From Ascarosepion bandense (taxonomy: Eukaryota; Mollusca; Cephalopoda; Sepiida; Sepiidae): a stretch of 64,000 nt of DNA. The translations under genes and the position numbers were made by a program. The stretch lies in contig JBBBDQ010000915.1 in assembly GCA_037127315.1 (NCBI GenBank), positions 709,501 through 773,500 on the forward strand, read 5' to 3'. Below, piece after piece: positions 1 to 11,399 of the stretch (position 1 is its first letter; each line of letters begins with the position of its first letter). The notes beneath the pieces are model-generated. The model had not been told where the DNA came from. It saw only the letters and a list, made by a program, of their open reading frames with translations, and did not search any database.

Positions 1-790
1 GTGTGTGTACACATATATATTGTGTATGCGTGTGAATTTTTGTATATGTGTGTACACATATATATGTGTGTATGCGCATGTATGTGTATAATAGTATGTA
101 AGTATATAAGTGTGTATGGAATTAAATGTATGTGTTTGTATGTGTATGTATGTATATATGTATTCATAATCGAAGATTTGTGTGTGTGTATGTGTATGTA
201 TGTATGTGTGTACTTCTTATGTATGTATAATTGTAAATGAATTTTTTTTTTTTTTTACCTAGCCATGACCTAATTTTAAAAAAAAAATTATTTTAAATCC
301 TATATCTTTTTATTCCCTTTAGAAATAATTATGCCTTTTTAGTTAAGGCCTTTTTCTAATACTTCAACGTTTTTGGGAAGTTAGGTTTTTGAATTTGTCC
401 AGCGCCTGTAATATATAAAAAAAATTTCTTTCTTTTCTTTTTTTTTTCCCTCCCATCCTTCCTTTTTCTTTCTTATCTACCACCTTTTTTCCGTGTTGCT
501 TAACCTTACTCAATTCAACACGCCGTCTGTTAATTTTTAAGTTACAATTCTGTTTTCGTTGTTTTGTGAACCCAGACGATGTCAATTTTTTCTTTTCTTG
601 TATATTTGTTTTTATTTTGTTTTATCTTTTTCTTTCTTTTATATTTTCAAATCTATTTAAAAAGGAATATTAGACTGATTTTTCTCCAGTTTCTGAAAGG
701 GTTTTTCGGTTGCTGAGGTGATGTGTTATCCCCCGTGGGGATTTTCACATCGAAATGGTCATTCAACATCACTGAATTAATCCTTTTTTA
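1..790 (+). repeat. Dispersed ~0.8 kb repeat, copy 1
   Basis: This segment matches, in reverse complement, the segment at about 56985-57845. Shared blocks include the GT/ATGT-rich tract (1-235), the 'acttcaacgtttttgggaag' block near 362, the pyrimidine-rich middle (420-480), and the block at 680-770 with a strong hairpin. By eye most blocks are around 90% identical. No protein was recognised; the short open frames here are low-complexity. It could be a non-autonomous element or a PLE-type terminal repeat. Confidence 0.8.
720..751 (+). other. Conserved two-step hairpin in the 0.8 kb repeat
   Basis: GATGTG (720-725) pairs with CACATC (746-751), and ATCCCC (728-733) pairs with GGGGAT (737-742) around a 3-nt loop. 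GAAATGGTC follows directly. The partner copy at 57019-57050 keeps the fold although one stem base changed to a G-U pair. The GAAA...GTC context recalls the 3' side of a hammerhead core, but the 5' side (CTGAGGTGA) does not fit the consensus. Confidence 0.55.
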
Positions 791-814
791 ATTTATATAT
801 ATATATATATATAT

Positions 815-1115
815 ATATTATCGATTTTCTGCACTATTGTAAGAACTGCAACCATGACAATTCTGAATCTCGTTTCTTATGTCTTTGTCTATGAGTGTAC
901 TAAATTTGATTAAAATCGGACCACTCCTTCTATAACCCGATTTTTTCGAATATCGATTTTCGATATTTATCGGGACTACCTCGACACAAAACCTAGCTAA
1001 GATCACTCGCAGACTTATAGTACAACTGTGTAAATCTTCAAGAAAATCGGTGTAGCCGTTTCAGAGTCTATAGGTAACGGACACACACACACACACACAC
1101 ATACACACATGCACA
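815..1115 (+). repeat. Retroelement 3'-tail-like sequence ending in (AC)n
   Basis: The block ends 'gtgtagccgtttcagagtc' and then runs into (AC)n at 1081-1112. A 'gtgtagccgttt' motif shortly before an AC-rich tail is common at invertebrate retroelement 3' ends. A shorter 'gtagccgttt' followed by (AC)n occurs near 14611-14673. No coding region was seen. Confidence 0.4.
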
Positions 1116-1149
1116 CGCAGACAAAGTTCCATTTACTATATAAGTTTAG

Positions 1150-2640
1150 ATTAATTCAGTGATCAGTTAATAGAGAAACAGAGGATCACTATATATTACT
1201 TCATATATTTTAAATTTGCTGATCTGCTTTTTGCGAAACCGTGGCTCACTATATTCAGATCATAAAATTTAGATTCAATGATCTGTATTTTGTGAGCCGG
1301 AGGCTTACTATATATTAGTTCATATAATTATCATTCAATAATCTGTTTAAATTGAAACAGTGGCTCACTAAATTATAGTTCCTACAATTTTAATGCCATA
1401 ATTAGTTTACTTGGAAACTATGGTTTACTGTATTTATTTCATAAATTTTACTACAATGTATATGTGGTTATAAAACTGAAGCTCACTATATTTTACTTCA
1501 TTTAATTTAAGGTCAAATATCAGAAATTATTTTGAAACTTAGGATCACTATATTTTGTTCATACAATTTTAATTCCATGGTCTTGTTATTGTGAAACAGT
1601 TTCACTATACTTTAGTTTATATAATGTTGATTCAATTATCTGTTTTCTGTAAAACAGATGCTCATTCTGTTTTAATTCTTACAATTTTAATTCCATGGTC
1701 TTGTTATTGTGAAACAGTTTCACTATACTTTAGTTTATATAATGTTGATTCAATTATCTGTTTTCTGTAAAACAGATGCTCATTCTGTTTTAATTCTTAC
1801 AATTTTGATTTAATGATCTTGTTATTGTGAAACTGATGCTCCCTGTAACTCCCTGTAACTCAGATCATACAACTTTAATTCAATGATCTTTTTTGTGCAA
1901 AAGAGGCACACTATATTTTTTTAAATTTTAATTCAATCACTGTATTATTGTACAATTTGTAATTTATTTCATACATGTTTTCTTCAAAGTTCTCTTTATT
2001 GTGATACAATGGTTCACTGTAGTGATTTCATACGATATTTATTCAATGATCTCTTTTTGCATGCTCACTTTATTTTAGTTCATATAAATTTTAATTCAGT
2101 TATCTTTCTCTTTTTAAACAGCAGTTTACTATATGTTAGTGTATACAATTTTAATTTAGTGACCTGGTTATTGTGAATCCCCAAATATTATTTCATGCAT
2201 TTTTTATTATATGCACCAGTTTTTGTGAAAACGAAGCTCACTATATTTTGGCTGATGCAATTGTAATTCAATAAACTGATTTTCGTGAAACATATTCACA
2301 CTAGATTTAATCCATATGATCATATTCAATTATCTAGTTATTTTCAAACAGAGGCTGACTGTATTTTAGTTTATACAATATTAATTCAATGATATTGTTA
2401 TTGTGAAACTGCTACACACTAAATTTTATTCCACACAATTTTATTTCACTAATGCGGTTATTGTGAAACATAAGTTCACTAAACATTATTTCCATAAAAT
2501 TTTCATTCAATAATCTGGTTATTTTAAATCGTATATTCACTATATACAAGCTCATAAAATTTTAATTGAATGCCCTATTTATTGTGAATTTCCGTTCATG
2601 CAATTTTAATACAATGCTCTGCTCATATGATACTCATATG
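1150..2640 (+). repeat. Diverged satellite, ~59-bp unit, about 25 units
   Basis: A recurring unit reads roughly ttcatacaattttaattcaa, tgatctggttattgtgaaac, agaggctcactatattttag. Units differ by many substitutions and small indels, so the array is old, except for one freshly duplicated dimer at 1563-1798. The array ends where the repeat register is lost near 2640. No coding potential was seen. Confidence 0.85.
1563..1798 (+). repeat. Perfect 118-bp tandem duplication (satellite dimer)
   Basis: Bases 1563-1680 and 1681-1798 appear identical. The period of 118 equals two 59-bp satellite units, so a dimer was recently copied by unequal exchange or slippage inside an otherwise diverged array. Confidence 0.9.
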
Positions 2641-2989
2641 AGATAACTTGTAAGAAACAACTGTTCAACTTATCTTCAATTTTTAAATGAAGGGAAAGTC
2701 ATCAAGCATAAAATGCTCATCACGTGTATACAAACGGAGGATAAAAATTTCAAAAGTTTGACTGAAGTGCATCGTCAGAAATGCTTAAAAATACTTACTA
2801 TGTTAAATTTTACATAAGTACAAATCTAATTCACAAAACTTATCAGGATCCTTTACCTCTATCTGGGCATTATGCGTATGTTGTACCACAGGTCACTATA
2901 CATTCTTACCAGGACTTGTCTGAAGGTTCATTTCCGTATTTTCTACATCCGAATTGGTCATCATTACATCGACGCTTATTCACAATGAC

Positions 2990-3225
2990 AAGGTCATTTA
3001 ATTAAAATTGTATGCACTAAAATATAGTAAACGTTTTTTCAAAGGAGACAGATAACTGTATTAAAATTTATATGAACTAAAAAAAGTGAGCATCCGTTTC
3101 ACAAAAAAAGATCTGTGAATTAAAAATGTATTAAAAACACATAGTGAACAACTGTATTTCTAATAAACAAAACATGTATGAAATAAATTATAAAGAATCT
3201 CTGTTTCGAAATAACCAAATTATAT
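2990..3225 (-). repeat. Inverted block of the 59-bp satellite
   Basis: On the minus strand this reads as three to four units of the same satellite, for example gtgaaacggatgctcacttt followed by tagttcatataaattttaat. It lies opposite to the 1150-2640 array across a unique-looking spacer (2640-2990). The spacer holds a 74-codon open frame with no recognisable product. Confidence 0.75.
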
Positions 3226-3289
3226 TTCAAATCTCTTTTCTTGTGTCGAAATGTCAATAACTACTGCGGCTCCTCGATCCAGCCTGTTG

Positions 3290-3935
3290 TCAAAGATTAG
3301 GAATGTTACCAATCCAATCGGTAGAAAAAGTACAAAAATCAGTAGTGAAATCAACAGGAACCCAATTCACTATCTCTTCTAAATATCAGATGATCATGCC
3401 AAATTCAGAGTAAAAGCTTCGAAACATGGATATTCGGCTTTGCCGCCGATTTGAATATATGGATTGGTTTATCCCACAATCTTTATAAACTAGGCTTGTA
3501 TTTTATGTCCCTTTCATCGACTGTCCTGATACAATGCATAAAACCTTTTCTTTTCTGCCGCTTGACGTCATCGGGTTCAACGCGCACAACACCCAATGTC
3601 CTTGCTTTTGAATCATTCCTGAGGCTTTAAACGTTTCAAATCTTTTGTGAGATCAAATCTTAATGATTCTGCAAGTTCGATTTGTGTTTACATGAATCTT
3701 CATGAGGTAATGACTACAATAGTTTGTCTTTGAATTTCATTCGCTGCGTCAGATTTTCTTTATATTTAACATCAAAATCGTTATTTTTCAAGAGTCTAAA
3801 CCAATCTCTGCGTGTTGCTTCCAGCAGAGCATGGTCGATCTAAGTTTCAACAAGAATTATGTGTGCTTCATCTAATTTGTTTTGAAGAAAATAGTGCATT
3901 AAAATTCCCCGTAAATTTACCTTATTTGGTAAAAG
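3290..3935 (-). pseudogene. Mariner transposase fossil (mori/cecropia-like)
   Basis: Minus-strand translation in several frames recovers mariner landmarks in order. They are an N-terminal helix-turn-helix stretch (VNLRGILMHYFLQNKLDEAH, then ILVET), a WFRLLKNNDFDVK motif, QKRKGFMH, and AKPNIHVSKLLL, which corresponds to the region before the central catalytic block. The frame is broken by several shifts and stops, and the C-terminal catalytic part was not found. Terminal inverted repeats were not found. It is a dead DNA transposon remnant of a different lineage from the mariner at 32679. Confidence 0.75.
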
Positions 3936-4300
3936 AAACCCGACATGTTTAATACTATGAAAAACAAAGTTGTACACACTTTGCATGCATTGAATTTCAA
4001 GCTTGCTTAAAGTACTTCCTAGAGGCATTACACTTTGAAACTACACGCAAGCAGTTATAGGAACGTAATATTTTTGTAAAACAGTGAGAACTAATCCAAG
4101 GTTTATATATATATATATATCTGGGGGGGTGTACACATAGTCAAAATCTTAAGAGCAAATACAAAAAGTTAAAATAATATATATACTGCTACTTTAATTG
4201 AACTGTATTTGCAAAACATACATTTAATGAAAAAATGTAGTTTATCAAGATGCAATTTAAAATTTTAATCTTTTAAATGAATAATTTAAACAAATGTCGA

Positions 4301-4301
<1 letters not shown>

Positions 4302-4339
<38 letters not shown>
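4302..4339. repeat. (TA)n microsatellite
   Basis: About 19 TA units. Open frames across it encode only YIYI repeats. Confidence 0.95.
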
Positions 4340-4343
<4 letters not shown>

Positions 4344-4613
4344 ATTCATACAGAAACTGTTTGTTTCCAAAGTTTCATGAAGACTCCTCTGTGAAGTTTT
4401 CACACCTCAGCTGCCTTCAAAAATCGTCAAAGTCAAGGTTGAACTGCTCTGTTAAGTACCAAACATTTTTATATTAATCATATTAGCGCTCCATTATATC
4501 TCGATATTGAGCACTTTACAGTAAACAGCCTGCTTGCAAAATGTGATCTTATAAATAAACAAATGGAAAAACATCAGCACTCTTGGCACTAAGCATCATC
4601 ACAACCCAACACG

Positions 4614-4616
<3 letters not shown>

Positions 4617-4664
<48 letters not shown>
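4617..4664. repeat. (TG)n microsatellite
   Basis: Uninterrupted TG run of about 24 units. Confidence 0.95.
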
Positions 4665-4668
<4 letters not shown>

Positions 4669-5046
4669 AATTTTCCTATATTCATATCATCAAAACCCAA
4701 ATTAAAATGCAGTGCCACTCGCTCCACCTGCAATGAGGTGATAATCCGTTCTGATCAAATCAAACAATCATAAAATATCCGTATCTCTTTACCTTTTTCA
4801 ATGCTTACAAAACAGTGATAACGTTTCGTAACTAATTTTGAAAAATGTAATACCGTTGGCATTATGACTATCAAGTCTTTAAAGAAGCCAGGACGCATGC
4901 TGTATGAAATTTGTCATACACTGAATATTTATAATTTATGATGATCATAGTCAATAAATGGAGATTGCGTCAAAGTATCATTCCTTCAGTGAAACAACAC
5001 GAAACAGTTGCGCAGATTATCTCTGAAATATATATAGCTCTTAATA

Positions 5047-5047
<1 letters not shown>

Positions 5048-5100
<53 letters not shown>

Positions 5101-5135
5101 GAGAGAGAGAGAGTGAGAGAGAGAGAGAGAGAGCG

Positions 5136-5191
<56 letters not shown>
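5048..5191. repeat. Compound microsatellite (CA)n-(TA)n-(GA)n-(GATA)n
   Basis: Four simple-repeat types follow each other without unique sequence: CA to about 5083, TA to 5100, GA to about 5135, then GATA to 5191. Confidence 0.95.
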
Positions 5192-5192
<1 letters not shown>

Positions 5193-5194
5193 TA

Positions 5195-6825
5195 CTGTTG
5201 AAAATTATTGGCACGGTTTCATTTTATTTTAATTTATTTTAATTTACTAAGTTAATTTAGAAATAGTTGAGCAATAAAAATCAGTTGAGCAATAAAAATT
5301 ACTGAATGAAGTGATATTTTCATATTTGCGATATTTCGGCCAATCTATGCCTCGAACCTTTTCATGTGATTCATTTCGAATCGAAATCTTTATTTCTGGG
5401 ATATATTCTTTTAGTTTCATGAGCAATGCTACTTCCAAATATCTTAGTTATCTCCTTTTAACTCAACTTTATAATTTTTTTCTTCACTGCTATAGATAGG
5501 CTCTTAACTCATAAGTCTAGGATCAAGTCACTTGATCTAACTAAGTGTTTTATCCAGTGGGCCAGGTGATGCTGAGAATAAGTGGCAAAAATCCTTGGTT
5601 AGATTCAGTCACATGCAAAAATTTTATGTGGTATGTAGTGCTGTCACCTAATGTATAAACAATTTGTTTTATATAAATTGTATACAAACAAAGAATATTT
5701 TTTTAATTAATTGCACGAAAAAAGTAATCGCTGACCATCAATATTTTTTTAACTTTGTTTCTTATCTTTTGGCTAAAATATCACAAATGCCTAAAAAGGT
5801 ATTTTTCTTCGTTAATAAGCTTACTCATCAAGTTGTTTTTTTTCGTTTGCAAACTTTCGATTCATCATATAAGTGTTCAGTTAGATTCAGTTTTGTACGT
5901 TGAAAATCAATGTACAGTCGTTACAAATTCATTTGAAAAATATTCTTACGAATTCTTGAAAAATTTATTCTTACGAAGTATATTTCCAATGATATCGAAA
6001 GATTAAACATTTCAATTTCAGATTACTAATAGCTGATATCCAGTATATTGCACACTAACATTTTTCATTCTGCATACCATTAAGTCTTACCAAGTTTTCC
6101 GTAAATTTTCTAGAGAAACACGCCAAAGGCATAATACTCTCTCCTTGGTTTGGTGTAGGAACGGTGTTGTTTACATCGAATAGATCCAATTGATGTCTGC
6201 AAAATTTTATTGTTATTATATCTATATATTTTAGATTTTTCTCATATGACAATATTATAATTTAAAACAGGCTAAATTATATATTCATTTGCAAAAGCTA
6301 AACAAAATTTTAAATAAGTAATCTCCAAAACAACATTATTGTTTGCAAACTACTACACTTTGTAAAACATTTCTACGACTATTTTTTATTAGTTTTGCTA
6401 CAGCTGCTTTTAAGTTATTCATGTGGCGCTTAGTTTTTCTGTTTATGTTTACCCAACAGTGCTTCGAAGAATATGTTGTGCTACAGCACGCCCATTAATA
6501 TTTGCAACTATGTTACGTTTGAGAACTGGTTGAAGGTTCAATGATTATAAATCTTCTAGAAATAACATGATAACTATTAATTTGTCTTAGGGCCCAAATT
6601 ATTTTAGTCCTATTTTATAAATTGGTTGAATATGGTGTAGCGTTGTAGCTAAGAGCAAACATCAGGTTTGTTCTCAAGTGGGAGCAAGTTCTTCCATTCA
6701 AATGTTAGTGCCTTAAAATATATATATAATAATAATATATATAAATAATATAAAAGCCTCAAAATAAATAGTTGCATACACGATCATATCTCAGAAAAGA
6801 CATGAGTGTCTGGGCAGAAGATCTT
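5195..6825. other. No gene recognised
   Basis: AT-rich sequence with only short open frames of unremarkable composition. Weak tRNA-SINE-like resemblance occurs near 5500-5640, too degraded to call. Confidence 0.5.
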
Positions 6826-6828
6826 TCC

Positions 6829-6882
6829 GCAGTAGGTTGAATTGATGAGCTGTGATACAGCGAAACAGATCTGTCTGCAGAT

Positions 6883-6884
<2 letters not shown>
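6829..6884 (+). repeat. SINE family 1, 3' fragment
   Basis: The string 'gatgagctgtgatacagcga' followed by 'aacagatctgtctgcagatga' is the shared 3' part of the family-1 SINE seen complete at 63180. It is followed at once by (TA)n and then (GT)n to about 6968. Confidence 0.75.
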
Positions 6885-6913
<29 letters not shown>

Positions 6914-6968
6914 GATATATATACATATGTGTGTGTGTGTGTGTGTGTGTGTGGGTGTGTGTGTGTGT
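6885..6968. repeat. (TA)n-(GT)n compound microsatellite
   Basis: TA run to about 6928, then GT run with one GG interruption. It abuts a SINE 3' end. Confidence 0.9.
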
Positions 6969-7238
6969 TTTATATGCAAATAAATTTTTGATTTAGTTGT
7001 ATTCAGACTTATGCTCATGCAAAAGACATTGACTTAATAAATACCTCATCGACAGATCTTCAGATCTGTTGCATTATGAGTTACCATATTCACTCCTGCA
7101 GAAATAAATATATTATGCGATTATATCTGATATGTTTGCTCTCACAATCATGTCTAATATATACCCAATACAAATAGATAGAAAGATAAATAGACCGAGT
7201 TAGAGAAATATAAACAAATTATTTAAAAAAGAAAATTA

Positions 7239-8846
7239 AACAGCGTCTAGAGATTATATGCAAATTATGAATTGGTATAAAGAGTTGCATGTTGAATGTT
7301 AAATGTCTTATTGTGGTGGTGTTTAGATTCTACTCAATATTATTAACTTAGTTATATAGTGATAGGGAAAACTATTGTTTTTGGTAGGAAAGAAATTTAC
7401 TAAATTAACAAAACAGACTAATTTGGCTGTCAGTAGTTTATTTGCAACTATTTATTTTGAGGATTTTATATTATTATAGCTTGTAAAACTAATGTAAAAA
7501 ATAATATGAAAAGATTTTAAAACAAATTCTTCAATTTCTTAGACGGTATAATATAAAAAACATTTTATTTTAAAAATAAAAGATATATTAACAAAGAATA
7601 ATAAGAACCTACTAGAATCTATTGTACAAATGCTACTTTCTTTTCAATAAATCCTAGCAGCCTATCGTCATCATCTGATGCGAGCTTTGCAATTTTATCT
7701 GCTGGTCAGTTGTTTGCAGCAACTTTAAATGCCTCCCAGATGTCACACTTGCAGTTGAATTGCCTTCCATTACAAAAATATCTCTTTTGAGGATGCTCTA
7801 CAGATTCTCAATGGGATTCTGGTCACAGCTATTTGAAGGCCAGTTCATAAGAGAATCTTCAACAAATCCTTTTTCTTTCAATCAGTATTTAGTAAACCTT
7901 GATGCATGACACTGGTGCATTGTCTTGAATAAAGATCATAGATCTACACTTGGCTAAAGACTGATTATGAAGCCATTCAAAAAGATATTGCTCTAGAAAA
8001 TCACAGTAACTTTTGGAATTCATTTTAACATAGTGTTTCACTTTAAATGGACCCACGAGCTCATCACTAACAATCCCAGGTCATATCATGATCCCACCGC
8101 CGCCTCTTTGGCGTTTAAATATTTTTCTTGAGTCATGTTGCTTGCAAACCATTTTCGTGTCCATCCATCGGGCCCATCGTGGGTGATCCTTGATTCGTCT
8201 GTAGAAAGCACATTACTGAAATCAGTTTTAATGTACTTTTTTGCCCACTGCAATCTTCTTTCCTTATGTTTTGTTTTTGTAAAAATGGTTTTCTTTATTT
8301 GATTTTTAACATCAGCAAACTTTCTTAATGCTTTACACCTTGTTTCCCTTGACACCATAGGGGCTCCAGCGGACTCGAATTTTGGATTTGGCTTTCTTAT
8401 TAATTCTGTTTGGATATGTGATAGATCTCGTTTTATTAAATTCCTGAATATAGGCTGAGATATTTTTTTTATCTTGGCTGAATTCCCATTTGACATATTT
8501 TCTTGAGTGTTCGATGAACCCTTTTCAAATCTTTAGAAATTTAAATCGAAGACTTTCCTTTGCTAATTTCTTTGATTATATAGTTCTTTTCGTTCATTGT
8601 TAGTTCTTTTTACGAGCCATAATACTAGATTCTAGTTTTGCAAAAAATCTCTTGACACTGAAAATTGCTATAATTACTGAGAAAATACTAAATATCAATC
8701 TGAAATTGAAAATTGGGACTTAATTTCTTTCATGCTTACTCGTTATACATAATAGTACAAATTATTTCATTGGATAACACATATCTAAGAATTTTACATA
8801 TGATATTTGACAATACCTCTTTTGCATATAATCTCTAGACGCAGTT
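7239..8846 (-). mobile_element. Full-length but inactive Tc1-like DNA transposon
   Basis: The ends are inverted repeats. The left end (7239-7264) reads aacagcgtctagagattata followed by tgcaaa, and the right end (8821-8846) is its reverse complement with one mismatch in 26 bases. TA dinucleotides flank both ends (7237-7238 and 8847-8848), as expected for Tc1/mariner insertion. The element is 1608 bp, the usual size, and holds one transposase reading on the minus strand. Confidence 0.88.
7625..8626 (-). pseudogene. Tc1-like transposase, broken by stops and frameshift
   Basis: Starting at MARKKELTMNEKN (about 8626), the minus strand encodes an N-terminal DNA-binding region and then an intact stretch at 8086-8496 with the first catalytic aspartate in VLSTDESRITHDGPDGW. 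Further on come MIFIQDNAPVS (second aspartate) and, after a +1 frameshift, NWPSNSCDQNPIENL (catalytic glutamate). The spacing between the last two acidic residues is about 37 residues after allowing for the frameshift, longer than the 34 usual in Tc1. Several in-frame stops make it non-functional. It normally cuts and pastes its own element in the nucleus. Confidence 0.85.
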
Positions 8847-8849
8847 TAT

Positions 8850-9299
8850 GTATATTATCGAAGATTAGGGTTACTATTCAGTGATGGATCATTTTCGTGC
8901 AGTTGACACCGAACAGTTTTCCACATCTGCTTTTACAATGATTTGATCTTGTCAAACATCTGTACTGCGTGACCGTCTGGAAAAAGCTCTACTGGCGTGA
9001 AGACGTACATTTGGCCATTGTTACCAACATCGAAGCGCAAACAATATTCCACGAAACATTTATATTCGATTGTCCCCCACCCAAACGATTCTAATTAAAA
9101 AAAAAAACATATTTACATTTCTTTGCATTGACACTTGCTTGCACCAGATTATTTTACAACACGGGCCCTATTGTTCACCACCTCTGACATACACATTACA
9201 CAAGTGAGACGTGTTTTTCAATTTTATCCAAATATATAATATCATACTGTACGAGCGCAGTTGTGTGTCGGATATCTGTGCGCTAGAAAATTGTCTACC
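8850..9299. other. No gene recognised
   Basis: Moderately GC-richer unique-looking DNA between the Tc1 element and the 9301 TIR element. No conserved protein was seen in any frame. Confidence 0.45.
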
Positions 9300-9300
9300 A

Positions 9301-9828
9301 GACATTTACGCATCAGGACACTGGCGACCCTAGACTAATGCGTCCCTGAGTAATTGTTTTTTTTTTCTCGGCTAATTTTTGAAGCCTTTAAATCCAGTTA
9401 TAAATTTTGAAAATAAAAGCATATGTAGTAATCGCAAAGTTATTACAAAAGAAATAATAGAAAGAAAAAATTACAAATTTTTTTATAAATGCAATGTCAG
9501 ATTAACAGTTTAAAAATATTTCAAAACTTAAAAGTTATTGTAGTTTCATTAATTAATCAAAAGGTATGAATGTTGTCAGCTATTCCTTTGAAAAAAATAT
9601 TTTGTTTGCAGGAGTATACTTATATAATAGCGCCATGGATCTTTTATTTGCAGTTTTATTTTAAATAGCAGAACTTTAATGTTAATTATCTTTTTGCTTT
9701 TTTAGAATAATCAAAAGATGGTTAGTAATTAGTAACTTTTAAGAATATATAGTAACTTTTAAAAATTACCATAAATACACAACTATATTAGGACTAATAT
9801 GTCGTAAATGTCCGATGCGTAAATGTCC
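9301..9828. mobile_element. Candidate MITE with ~28-bp terminal inverted repeats
   Basis: The left end starts gacatttacgcatcaggaca. The right end (9801-9828), reverse-complemented, reads ggacatttacgcatcggaca. The first 15 bases match almost exactly and the similarity continues into GCGAC/ACGAC. The 528-bp interior is AT-rich and non-coding, which fits a non-autonomous element. No clear target duplication was seen. Confidence 0.55.
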
Positions 9829-9849
9829 ATCCACCATATCATGCATGAA

Positions 9850-10870
9850 TGTACCCATGTATATACGAAAATCAAATGATTAATTATCTGTCGAATAGTA
9901 GGTGACACTTTACGTGCTCATGTCATTTTGTTAGCAGAATATGAGTGAAAGTTATCTGGAGTTACGTCTAAAGATTTGTGTAAACGCTACTGAAACCTTA
10001 GCCGTCCTTATATTTGGATAGCGCATGGGGTTTTATGAAGGGTGAGGTTAGAGGACGACGTACCAGAGAAGAGTCAAAGGTACAAAGAACAAATACAGAT
10101 GTTGACAGTGCAAACAATAGCTCTATTGATAGCAGAAGCACTGAATAATAATATTGAAACAGTTCAATAGATTCTAAAAGATGGTCTGGAATGAGTAAAG
10201 CCTGTTAAGATTTCGCTGTTTCCTGGATAAGAAATCTATTACAAATGCGACGTAGACAATCCCAGATTGAAGAATGCGTTTATAAAACACAGACCTGCTG
10301 ACATCTTTCAAATCCCGCTATAACTGGTTGTCTTTCTTAATAGTTTTTCGAAAAAAATCCCCAAAATATTTCCTGCGATAGCACATTGTCTCAATGGGAG
10401 TTATTTGAAAGGGCAACAGTGAATCGATACACGAACCTAATTTTTACAAGGAATTTTATAATGTTATTCCAGCAATTGCATTGCCACACATTTTATATTT
10501 GTTTTTCTCTGTAAATGGGCCTCAATTTTTGCTAACGAAATTTTAATCAACTACCATAGACAAAGATTTTTACTTTCTGAATATGTTTTTTTGTTTTGGC
10601 AAAAGAGAAGGATTTTGTGAAGAAAATTGAAATTATTTCGAAGTTTTTTATATAGACTGTCGAAATATTTATGAATCTAAAATTTCTACCATCTTCGTGA
10701 ACACTATCCATATTAGATAAAAGTCAATAAACTTTGAATTTTTCAAATATAAAACACAAGTTCGATGTCATAAAACTTCCTTAGAATTCAAGCTTGAATG
10801 ATGACTATCAAGATAAGCAAACATTAGCCAGTTTGGAATAATTAAACACACACTCATATTCACACACACA
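9850..10870. other. No gene recognised
   Basis: No open frame above the noise level and no family match found by eye. Confidence 0.5.
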
Positions 10871-10872
10871 CG

Positions 10873-10875
<3 letters not shown>

Positions 10876-10929
<54 letters not shown>
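10876..10929. repeat. (TA)n microsatellite
   Basis: About 27 TA units. Confidence 0.95.
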
Positions 10930-10931
<2 letters not shown>

Positions 10932-11231
10932 CAGTTCTGTGTGGTTTGAAGAAGAGTGTTCGTTTCCACCAGTCGAGTACCTTCCTGGAATTGGCATGGG
11001 AAACATTTCTGCTTTTAGAAGTTATTCAGCATGTGCATCTCTAAAACTAATCAATATACGATTAAAGGCAGAGGAAAGATATTTGATACATAAGGCTTAT
11101 TGAATAGCAAGATGTCTACGACAATGTGATTAAAGGTCAACATATGGAAAATAACTACACCAAGAACAAAAAACATCACTGAAAATGGTGATAGAAGTAG
11201 CGGAAAACTTTCGAGACAATTAGACTTATGA

Positions 11232-11284
11232 ACACCATTTTATATTTCTTAACGCTGCATGCGTTAAGAAATATAAAATGGTGT
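11232..11284. repeat. Perfect 24-bp palindrome with 5-nt loop
   Basis: Arm 11232-11255 (acaccattttatatttctta followed by acgc) is exactly complementary to 11261-11284, with loop tgcat between. Four further bases (TATG) pair outside after one mismatch. Flanks are unrelated unique sequence. It could fold as a cruciform or RNA hairpin, or mark a small inverted duplication. Confidence 0.9.
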
Positions 11285-11399
11285 CCATAAAATGTTAGAA
11301 TGCTGGAAAATATAATAAGAAATCTATTCATGATGAGGTGAGTGTTCTTAAATAGTTTAACAATGTTATCTGTGTTGTTGGTGTTCATTTTAAAGCGTT

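Noticed and set aside
1150..2640. CRISPR-like regular repeats.
   Set aside because: Units are contiguous and diverged without spacers, and the DNA is eukaryotic; this is a satellite.
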